In this document: positions 48,583 to 54,871 of the stretch, piece after piece
Layout: each line of letters starts with the position of its first letter
Position numbering within the stretch: the stretch's first letter is position 1
Translations under genes and position numbers: made by a program
Notes under the pieces: generated by a model
Told to the model about the DNA's origin: nothing
Seen by the model: only the letters and a program-made list of their open reading frames with translations
Databases searched by the model: none
Source of the DNA: Chloroflexota bacterium
GTDB taxonomy: Bacteria; Chloroflexota; Dormibacteria; Aeolococcales; Aeolococcaceae
Length of the DNA stretch: 54,871 nucleotides
Reading direction: 5' to 3'
NCBI GenBank assembly: GCA_005880985.1
Contig: VBIQ01000019.1
Span: 1 to 54,871 of the forward strand

Positions 48583-51495
48583 ATGCCCCGCTTCGCATCC
48601 GTCTCCAGCCGCGCCGGCTTTGCCGAGGGCGAGCGCCAGATCCTCGAGTTCTGGCGCTCGGCTGACGTGTTCGCGCGCACCCTCGCCTGGCGCGAGGGCG
48701 CGCCGCCGTACGTCTTCTACGAAGGGCCTCCGACCGCCAACGCGAGACCCGGCATCCATCACGCGCTCGCCCGCGCCTACAAGGACCTCTTCCCACGCTA
48801 CAAGCAGATGGCGGGCTTCTCGGTGCCGCGTAAGGCGGGGTGGGACACCCACGGCCTGCCGGTGGAGCTCGAGATCGAGCGCAAGCTGAAGATCAGCGGC
48901 AAGCGCCAGATCGAGGAGTACGGCGTCGCCGCCTTCAACGAGCTCTGCCGCCGGTCGGTGGACGACTACATCGACGAGTGGGAGCAGATGACCGAGCGGC
49001 TCGGCTTCTGGCTCGACATGCGTCATCCCTACCGGACCTACGACGCGACCTACATCGAATCGGTGTGGTGGAGCCTGCGACAGCTCTGGGACATGGGGCT
49101 GGTCTACCAGGGATACAAGGTTCAGCCCTACTGCCCGCGCTGCCAGACGTCGCTCTCCTCGCACGAGCTCAGCCAGGGTTACCGTGAGGACACCCCCGAC
49201 CCGTCGATCTACGTGCGCTTCCGTCTCGCCGACACGCCGCAGACCTCACTGCTCGCCTGGACCACGACTCCCTGGACGCTTCCGGGCAACGTCGCGCTCG
49301 CGGTCCACCCCGACCAGACCTACGTGCGGGTGCGCCAGGGTGAGGAGGACGTCATCGTCGCCAAGGCGCGGATGGAGGTGCTGGACGGCGAGTACCAGGT
49401 GGTCGCCGAGATGCCCGGTCGCGACCTTGTCGACCTCACCTACCAGCCGCTCTTCAGCGACATGATCCCCGACGGTCTCGCCTTCGTGGTGCTCCCGGCC
49501 CCGGGGCTGGTGAGCATGAACGAGGGCACCGGCATCGTCCACACCGCCGCCGCGTACGGCGAGGCCGACCTGGAGCTGTGCCAGCGGATGGGGGTCGCCG
49601 TCCGCCATGTGGTGGGCCTCGACGGTCGCTTCCTCGAGGGGCAGACCCGCTACCGCGGGCTGTTCGTCAAGGACGCCGACCCGCTCATCGTCACCGACCT
49701 CGAGGAGCAGGGAAACCTCTACCGGTCGGAGCGGATCCGGCACACCTATCCGTTCTGCTGGCGCTGCGAGACGCCCCTGCTCTACTACGCCCTCACCTCA
49801 TGGTTCATCCGCACCACCGCCCACAAGGACCGCCTGCTGGCCCACAACCGCAGCGTCGCCTGGCAGCCGGCACACGTGCGCGACGGGCGGATGGGCAACT
49901 GGCTCGAGAACCTGGTGGACTGGAACCTGTCGCGGACCCGGTACTGGGGCACGCCGCTGCCGGTCTGGGTCTGCGAGAGATGCGAGACGCAGCGCTGCGT
50001 CGGCAGCGCCGCCGAGATCGGTCTCGACACCGGTCGCGACGACCTTCACAAGCCGCATGTCGACGAGGTCACGCTTGCCTGCGAGCAGTGCGGTGGCGTG
50101 ATGCGCCGCGTTCCCGAGGTCATCGACTGCTGGTACGACAGCGGCGCGATGCCCTTCGCCCAGTGGCACTATCCCTTCGAGAACCGGGAGTGGTTCGAGC
50201 AGCGTCATCCCGCCGACTTCATCTGCGAGGCGATCGACCAGACCCGCGGGTGGTTCTTCTCCCTGCTCGCGGAGTCTGCGCTGCTGTTCGACCAGCCCGC
50301 GTACCGCAACGTGATCTGCCTCAGCCACGTCGTCGACGAGCGGGGCAGGAAGATGAGCAAGTCGCGGGGCAACACCATAGACCCGCTGGCCGCCTTCGAC
50401 GAGTTCGGAGCCGACACGGTGCGCTGGTACTTCTTCAGCAGTGTCTCCGCCGGTGCCGAATACCGCGTCGGCCCGCGCCTGCTGCAGGAGGTGGTGCGGC
50501 GCTTCCTGCTGACCCTGTGGAACACCTACTCCTTTCATGTCACCTATGCGCTGATCGACGGCTACGATCCCACCGCGACCGCGCCGCCGGTGCTGGAGCG
50601 TCCTGCCCTCGATCGCTGGGCGCTGGCACGGCTGGCGGAGACCGTCGACACCGTGCGCGGCACGCTCGACCGCTATGACGCCACCGACGCCTGTCGCGCC
50701 CTCGAGCAGTACGTGGAGGACCTCTCCAACTGGTATGTGCGCCGCTCGCGACGGCGCTTCTGGAAGAGCGACGGCAGTCAGGACGGCGTCGGCGACGTCG
50801 ACAAGCGCTGCGCCTATGCGACCCTGCATCTCGCGCTGGTCACCCTATCCCGGCTGCTGGCGCCGTTCATGCCCTTCGTCAGCGAGCGCATGTACCGCAA
50901 TCTGAGCGGATTCGACGGTGATCATCCGCCCGCTGACCGAACTCCGGACTCGGTCCACCTCTGCGACTACCCGGTCGCGGAGGGGTCGATGCGCGACCAC
51001 GAGCTGGTGGTCGAGATGGCACGGCTGCGGCGCCTGGTCGAGGATGGCCTGGCTGCCCGCGAGCAGGCGCGCATCAAGGTGCGGCAGCCGCTGCGCCTGG
51101 CGACGGTGCGGGGCAAGCGCTTCGCCCCCGAGCTGGAGGCGATCTTCGCCGACGAGCTCAACGTCAAGGCGGTGAGCTACGCGGAGCGTTCCGGGCCGCA
51201 CGAGGACGTGGCCCTCGACACCGAGATCGATGACGATCTGCGGCTCGAGGGCCTGGCGCGGGAGATCAGCCGCCGGGTCAACGACCTGCGCAAGAAGGCG
51301 AACCTGGCGCTCGACGACCGCATCACCCTCTACGTCGATGCCGATGGCGACATCGCCCGGGCCGTCAGCGCTCACCAGGCACGGATCGCCGAGGACACGC
51401 TGGCCACCCGCGTCGTCGAGGGGCGCGGCGAGGTGCTCGCCGACAGCGATGGCGAGGTGGCCGGCATCCGCTGCTGGTTGGGGGTGGCCCGCTGA
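48583..51495 (+). CDS. ileS: isoleucyl-tRNA synthetase, type 2 with altered GXHH signature
   Basis: 970 residues. Class I synthetase charging tRNA-Ile. The first nucleotide motif is FYEGPPTANARPGIHHALARAYKD: the canonical HxGH is GIHH. KMSKS is intact (GRKMSKSRGN). The CP1 editing domain spans about 190-390 (LLAWTTTPWTLPGN). A zinc-binding-type Cys set occurs in CPRCQ and CERCETQRC; FCWRCETPLLYY and WFIRTT are typical. The C-terminal part (FVSERMYRNL... KVRQPLRLATV...INDLRKKANLALDDRI-like) is IleS type 2. Nothing like a T-box is visible upstream. It starts at ATG 48583. Confidence 0.94.
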   Translation: MPRFASVSSRAGFAEGERQILEFWRSADVFARTLAWREGAPPYVFYEGPPTANARPGIHHALARAYKDLFPRYKQMAGFSVPRKAGWDTHGLPVELEIERKLKISGKRQIEEYGVAAFNELCRRSVDDYIDEWEQMTERLGFWLDMRHPYRTYDATYIESVWWSLRQLWDMGLVYQGYKVQPYCPRCQTSLSSHELSQGYREDTPDPSIYVRFRLADTPQTSLLAWTTTPWTLPGNVALAVHPDQTYVRVRQGEEDVIVAKARMEVLDGEYQVVAEMPGRDLVDLTYQPLFSDMIPDGLAFVVLPAPGLVSMNEGTGIVHTAAAYGEADLELCQRMGVAVRHVVGLDGRFLEGQTRYRGLFVKDADPLIVTDLEEQGNLYRSERIRHTYPFCWRCETPLLYYALTSWFIRTTAHKDRLLAHNRSVAWQPAHVRDGRMGNWLENLVDWNLSRTRYWGTPLPVWVCERCETQRCVGSAAEIGLDTGRDDLHKPHVDEVTLACEQCGGVMRRVPEVIDCWYDSGAMPFAQWHYPFENREWFEQRHPADFICEAIDQTRGWFFSLLAESALLFDQPAYRNVICLSHVVDERGRKMSKSRGNTIDPLAAFDEFGADTVRWYFFSSVSAGAEYRVGPRLLQEVVRRFLLTLWNTYSFHVTYALIDGYDPTATAPPVLERPALDRWALARLAETVDTVRGTLDRYDATDACRALEQYVEDLSNWYVRRSRRRFWKSDGSQDGVGDVDKRCAYATLHLALVTLSRLLAPFMPFVSERMYRNLSGFDGDHPPADRTPDSVHLCDYPVAEGSMRDHELVVEMARLRRLVEDGLAAREQARIKVRQPLRLATVRGKRFAPELEAIFADELNVKAVSYAERSGPHEDVALDTEIDDDLRLEGLAREISRRVNDLRKKANLALDDRITLYVDADGDIARAVSAHQARIAEDTLATRVVEGRGEVLADSDGEVAGIRCWLGVAR

Positions 51496-51512
51496 GCTCG
51501 CAGGCGGGGCCG

Positions 51513-52022
51513 GTGTCGCCGACCCGAAGCCGGGTCCGGCTCGGCGCGCTGGCCATCCTGCTGACCACCGCCGGCGCCGTCTATGCCCTCGACCATCTCA
51601 TCAAGTGGGTGGTCGAGCAGCACGTCGCCTACCAGACCCAGGTTCCCTCGAGCGGGCCTGTCACCATCGATCACGTCCACAACACGGGCGCTGCCTTCGG
51701 CCTGTTCCCCCAGTTGCAGACGGTGTTCCTCGTCGTCGCCGTGCTGGTGAGCGGGTACATCGTCCTCGCCGGCCACCGCTTCGGCTCCGGACTCAGCACC
51801 CAGCTGCCGCTGGGGTTGGTGCTCGGCGGCGCCACCGCCAACGCGGTCGACCGCTTCCGGCAGGGCTACGTCGTCGACTACATCGACCTGCACCGATGGC
51901 CGGTCTTCAACCTCGCCGACATGTGCATCGTCGTCGGCATCGTCGCCGCCCTCTTCTTCGTCGTGCCCCGCGCCGAGGGGCCGCGCGGTGATGCGGCCAT
52001 CCCTCCGGGGAGCGAGGGATGA
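51513..52022 (+). CDS. lspA: lipoprotein signal peptidase II
   Basis: 169 residues, four helices. Aspartyl protease that removes lipoprotein signal peptides after lipidation. VYALDHLIKWVVEQHV begins, then VHNTGAAFGLF, GGATANAVDRFRQGYVVDYIDL (catalytic Asp) and VFNLADMCIVVGIVAALFFVV (second catalytic Asp). GTG 51513 is the start after an 17-bp gap from ileS. The C-terminal stop overlaps the rlu gene by four bases. Confidence 0.95.
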   Translation: MSPTRSRVRLGALAILLTTAGAVYALDHLIKWVVEQHVAYQTQVPSSGPVTIDHVHNTGAAFGLFPQLQTVFLVVAVLVSGYIVLAGHRFGSGLSTQLPLGLVLGGATANAVDRFRQGYVVDYIDLHRWPVFNLADMCIVVGIVAALFFVVPRAEGPRGDAAIPPGSEG

Positions 52023-52927
52023 GCGCTCCCGCCACCACCGTTGCCTCCGGTGGGGTCCGGCTCGACACCTGGTTGTCCGGTGACCGGGGCATCTCGCGGT
52101 CGGCGGCCCAGGTGCTGATCGCCACGGGTCTGGTCACGGTGAACGGCCGGCCGGGCCGCTCCGGGCAGCGGCTGCGGCCGGGTGACGCCGTGGTGCTCAC
52201 CCCGGCACCGGCGGTGCCGGCGCCCGACACGAGCGGTGTCCCGGTGACCCTCCACGTGGTCCACGAGGACCAGTGGCTGGCGGTGATCGACAAGCCGGCC
52301 GGGATGGTGGTCCACCCCGCCGCCGGCCACCCTGGGGGAACCCTCGCCGACGGGCTCCGCCAGCGCGGCGACACCTGGTCCCTGGCAGGCGGGCCGGAGC
52401 GTGCCGGCATCGTCCACCGTCTCGACCGCTACACCAGCGGGCTGCTGGTGGTGGCCAAGACCGAGGCCGCGCATCGAGCCCTCGCCGCCCAGCTCGCCGA
52501 CCGCACCCTGGGGCGAGACTACTGGGCGCTGGTCTGGGGCGGGGTGAGCGAGGACAGCGGCCGCATCGACGCGCCGATCGGCCGCGATCCGCGGCATCGT
52601 CAGCGCATGGCGGTGGTCGACGATGGCAGGCCGGCGGTGACCGACTTCCGCGTGGCCGAGCGCTGTTCCCAGTCGACGGTGCTCGACATCTCGCTCCGCA
52701 CCGGCCGCACCCACCAGATCCGGGTCCACTGCGCCTGGATCGGGCGCCCGGTCGTCGGCGACCGTGTCTACGGCCGGCGTGCCGACCCCGCCGCATCGCG
52801 CCCGGCGCTGCACGCTTGCCGGCTGCATCTGCGTCACCCCGCCGACGGCAGCGAGCGGGACTTCGTCTCGCCGCTTCCGCCCGACCTTGAGGACGTGCTG
52901 CAGCGGGCCCGGCGCCAAGACCTGTGA
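52019..52927 (+). CDS. RluD-type 23S rRNA pseudouridine synthase
   Basis: 302 residues. An N-terminal S4-like domain (VRLDTWLSGDRGISRSAAQVLIATGLVTVNGRPGRSGQRLRPGD) and the RluA/RluD catalytic domain: VIDKPAGMVVHPAAGHPGGTLA, GIVHRLDRYTSGLLVVAKT (catalytic Asp in HRLDR), LRTGRTHQIRVHCAWIGRPVVGDRVYG, and ACRLHLRHP. It converts specific uridines of 23S rRNA. ATGA overlap with lspA. Confidence 0.93.
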   Translation: MSAPATTVASGGVRLDTWLSGDRGISRSAAQVLIATGLVTVNGRPGRSGQRLRPGDAVVLTPAPAVPAPDTSGVPVTLHVVHEDQWLAVIDKPAGMVVHPAAGHPGGTLADGLRQRGDTWSLAGGPERAGIVHRLDRYTSGLLVVAKTEAAHRALAAQLADRTLGRDYWALVWGGVSEDSGRIDAPIGRDPRHRQRMAVVDDGRPAVTDFRVAERCSQSTVLDISLRTGRTHQIRVHCAWIGRPVVGDRVYGRRADPAASRPALHACRLHLRHPADGSERDFVSPLPPDLEDVLQRARRQDL

Positions 52928-53526
52928 GCCACGGGGACGCCCCGCCCACCGGCCGCCTGGTGGTGCTGAGCGGCCCCAGCGGGGTGGGCAAGGACACCGT
53001 GCTCCAGGCACTGACCTCGCTCGAGCCGCGGCTGCGCCGCAGCGTGTCGTGCACCACCCGGCCGCCCCGGCCCGGAGAGACCGACGGCGTCTCCTACCAC
53101 TTCGTCGACGACGCCACCTTTCGCGCCATGATCGATCGCGACGAGTTCCTGGAATGGGCGGTGGTCCATGGGGAGCTCAAGGGAACCCCGCGGGCCGCCG
53201 TCCAGGAGGCGCTCGCCCGCGGCGAGGACGTCATCCTCAAGATCGACGTCCAGGGAGCCGCGCAGGTGCGTGGCCAGCAGCTGCCGGGGACCATCTTCAT
53301 CTTCCTGATGCCGCCCTCGCTGGAGGAGCTTCAAGAGCGGCTGCGCCGCCGCGAGACCGAGGACGAGGCATCGCTGGCGGTGCGCGAGAGCGATGCCCGG
53401 CGCGAGCTGGCGATGGCCGAGCAGTACGATCACCGCGTCGTCAACGACAATGTCGAGCGGGCGGCTCGGGAGATCCTGGGGATCATCGCCCGCAGCCGCC
53501 GCCGGCATGAGGACGGAGATGGCTGA
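52924..53526 (+). CDS. gmk: guanylate kinase
   Basis: 200 residues from GTG 52924. P-loop LVVLSGPSGVGKDTVLQAL, GMP-binding SVSCTTRPPRPGETDGVSYHFV, DEFLEWAVVHGELKGTPRAAVQEAL, DVILKIDVQGAAQVR, the lid RRRETEDEASLAVRES. It phosphorylates GMP to GDP. It overlaps the rlu gene (GTGA) and its last bases overlap coaBC by eight bases. rpoZ, commonly next to gmk, is not found here. Confidence 0.96.
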   Translation: MSHGDAPPTGRLVVLSGPSGVGKDTVLQALTSLEPRLRRSVSCTTRPPRPGETDGVSYHFVDDATFRAMIDRDEFLEWAVVHGELKGTPRAAVQEALARGEDVILKIDVQGAAQVRGQQLPGTIFIFLMPPSLEELQERLRRRETEDEASLAVRESDARRELAMAEQYDHRVVNDNVERAAREILGIIARSRRRHEDGDG

Positions 53527-54763
53527 AACCCGGGCGCTCGAGGGGCGGCGGATCGCCGTCTATGTCTCCGGCAGCGTCGCCGCCTACAAGGCGGCCTCGG
53601 TGGTGACCGCCCTGCGCAAGCAGGGGGCCGAGGTGCGGGTGGCGATGACCGCCGCCGGGGCGCGCTTCATCTCGCCGATCACCATGCAGAGCCTCTCCGG
53701 GCACCCGGTGGCGACCTCGCTGTGGGACGAGCCGGCCGCCCAGGACGCCGGGCACGGCATGACCCATCTCGCCCTCGCCGCCTGGGCGGAGCTGCAGGTC
53801 GCGGTTCCGGCGTCCGCCGATCTAATCGCCCGCCTGGCGCTGGGTCTCGCCGACGACGCCGTCACCGCCACCGCTCTCGCCTGCCGCGCTCCGCTGTTGC
53901 TGGCGCCGGCGATGGAGTCGGAGATGTGGTCACATCCGGCGACCCAGAGCAACCTCGACACCCTGCGTGGTCGCGGCGCCGTGGTGGTGGGACCGACCAG
54001 CGGCCGGCTCGCCAGCGGCGACGAGGGACCGGGGAGGATGGTCGAGCCCGACGAGGTGGTGGCGGCGGTGCCGGGCGTCCTGCCGGGCGTGCCCGCGGGT
54101 GCCCGCTGGTTGGACGGCGAGCGCGTGGTGGTCACCGCCGGAGGCACCCGCGAGCCCATCGATCCGGTCAGATATGTCGGTAACCGCAGCAGCGGCAAGA
54201 TGGGCAACGCGTTGACCGATGAGGCCCTGCGCCTGGGCGGGCGGGTCATCCTGGTGACCGCCGCTCCGCCGCCCCCGCCCCGCCATGGTCTGACGGTGGT
54301 CGAGGTCGGCACCGCCGACGAGATGCTCGCCGCGGTGCGCGCACATCTTGCCGGCGCCGCGGTGCTGGTGATGGCTGCCGCGGTGGCCGACTACCGTCCG
54401 GCGCAGGCAGCGCAGCGCAAGATCAAGAAGCGTGACGACCCGTTCGATCTCGCGCTGGTGCCCGCCGCCGACATCCTCCATGCGCTTCGCGACGACGACG
54501 CTCGCCGAGGCGCGATCGTGGTCGGTTTCGCCGCCGAGACCGACAACCTGCTCGCCAACGCCACCGCCAAGCTGGCAGAGAAGCGGCTCGACCTGATCGT
54601 CGCCAACGACGTCTCGAGCGAGGGGATCGGGATGGCCACCGACGACAATGCCGTGACCATCATCGGTCGCGACGGCGTGGTGGCCGAGGTTTCTCGAGCG
54701 CCGAAACGGGAGATCGCGCGCGCCGTCTTCGCCGCGGTGCACGCGCTGCACCACCGGCGTTAG
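53519..54763 (+). CDS. coaBC: bifunctional phosphopantothenoylcysteine decarboxylase/synthetase
   Basis: 414 residues. CoaC flavodoxin-like decarboxylase (1-about 185): RIAVYVSGSVAAYKAASVV, MTAAGARFISPITMQSLSG, GMTHLALAAWAELQVAVPASADLIARLALGLADDAVTATALAC, then PAMESEMW where the usual sequence is PAMNxxMW, and GRLASGDEGPGRM. CoaB synthetase follows: VVVTAGGTREPIDPVRYVGNRSSGKMGNALTDEAL, MAAAVADYRP, KIKKRDD, VGFAAETDNLL, DLIVANDVS. It performs two steps of CoA synthesis. ATG 53519 is preferred; ATG 53507 gives four more residues. Confidence 0.94.
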   Translation: MAETRALEGRRIAVYVSGSVAAYKAASVVTALRKQGAEVRVAMTAAGARFISPITMQSLSGHPVATSLWDEPAAQDAGHGMTHLALAAWAELQVAVPASADLIARLALGLADDAVTATALACRAPLLLAPAMESEMWSHPATQSNLDTLRGRGAVVVGPTSGRLASGDEGPGRMVEPDEVVAAVPGVLPGVPAGARWLDGERVVVTAGGTREPIDPVRYVGNRSSGKMGNALTDEALRLGGRVILVTAAPPPPPRHGLTVVEVGTADEMLAAVRAHLAGAAVLVMAAAVADYRPAQAAQRKIKKRDDPFDLALVPAADILHALRDDDARRGAIVVGFAAETDNLLANATAKLAEKRLDLIVANDVSSEGIGMATDDNAVTIIGRDGVVAEVSRAPKREIARAVFAAVHALHHRR

Positions 54764-54780
54764 CCGCGCGCCCTCGCGCT

Positions 54781-54799
54781 GCCCGCCGCAGCGGCGGGC
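54781..54799. terminator. hairpin after coaBC
   Basis: GCCCGCCG pairs with CGGCGGGC around a CAG loop (8 bp, all GC), 17 bases after the coaBC stop. There is no T-tract. It is a likely end of the operon in a high-GC genome. Confidence 0.5.
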
Positions 54800-54839
54800 G
54801 CGGCCGACCGGAGCTCGGCTGCGATAGCGCCGGGCCCCG

Positions 54840-54855
54840 CCGGTGTTGCCACCGG
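54840..54855. repeat. small inverted repeat near the window end
   Basis: CCGGTG and CACCGG flank TTGC, a 6-bp hairpin 77 bases beyond the coaBC stop. It may be a second terminator stem or chance. Confidence 0.3.
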
Positions 54856-54871
54856 CAGGGCATCCGACCCG

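Noticed and set aside
1..54871. CRISPR arrays, transposases, integrases, tRNA or rRNA genes
   Set aside because: None were recognised: no regularly spaced repeats beyond the short ones listed, no recombinase domains, no cloverleaf or rRNA signature.

Overview
The window is about 55 kb of very GC-rich bacterial chromosome in two parts. The right half (about 28.2-54.8 kb) is a conserved division and cell-wall (dcw) cluster followed by housekeeping genes. The left half is an accessory region of regulators, methyltransferases, oxidoreductases and small stress operons. The dcw cluster combines mraZ, ftsA and ftsZ. The order after ftsZ is nrdR, a YggS-type gene, ileS, lspA, rluD-type, gmk, coaBC, with no sepF, yggT or divIVA. 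There are many GTG starts and 4-base overlaps. FtsA argues against a typical actinomycete. The layout fits the Chloroflexota/Dormibacterota side of the terrabacteria, probably a soil organism; this placement is inference from gene content only.

Left to right: 0.4-5.3 kb holds small membrane proteins, a frameshifted methyltransferase, an HD-domain protein, a PAS-EAL phosphodiesterase and a channel-like membrane protein. 5.5-6.3 kb is an ArsR/SRPBCC operon whose operator is a perfect 28-bp palindrome over the start codon. 6.4-8.0 kb is a HemK-like methyltransferase coupled to a second methyltransferase with an in-frame TGA. 8.1-10.1 kb is PadR divergent from a carotenoid oxygenase. 10.2-18.5 kb holds a lone TOPRIM protein, a secreted Cys-rich protein, hydrolases, AraC/VOC, GYD, TetR/CMD and SDR/esterase genes. 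18.8-23.4 kb is a sulfur-type operon: CstB-like persulfide dioxygenase, DUF1059-like protein, ArsR-rhodanese fusion, ArsM-like methyltransferase with an in-frame TGA, and an MFS transporter. 23.6-28.2 kb is a large LuxR/AAA regulator, two small proteins and another methyltransferase. rnpB (RNase P RNA) follows on the minus strand, divergent from mraZ.

The dcw run is mraZ-rsmH-ftsL-ftsI-murF-mraY-murD-ftsW-murG-(mpl/murC)-murB-ddl-ftsQ, then metF on the opposite strand, then ftsA-ftsZ. From ftsL to ftsQ nearly every gene overlaps the next, so it probably acts as one operon from a good promoter with three GTGG MraZ boxes spaced exactly 10 bp apart. murE is absent from its usual slot, and the gene in the murC slot looks more like an Mpl-type ligase.

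The most exciting observation is that two unrelated methyltransferase genes (7211-8035 and 21257-22036) each contain an in-frame TGA. In each, a hairpin follows whose apical loop begins 17-18 nt after the TGA and contains CGUG. In the second gene the TGA sits where ArsM-type enzymes carry a conserved Cys. I read both as candidate selenoproteins with bacterial SECIS elements. No Sec machinery is present in the window, so this is inferred.
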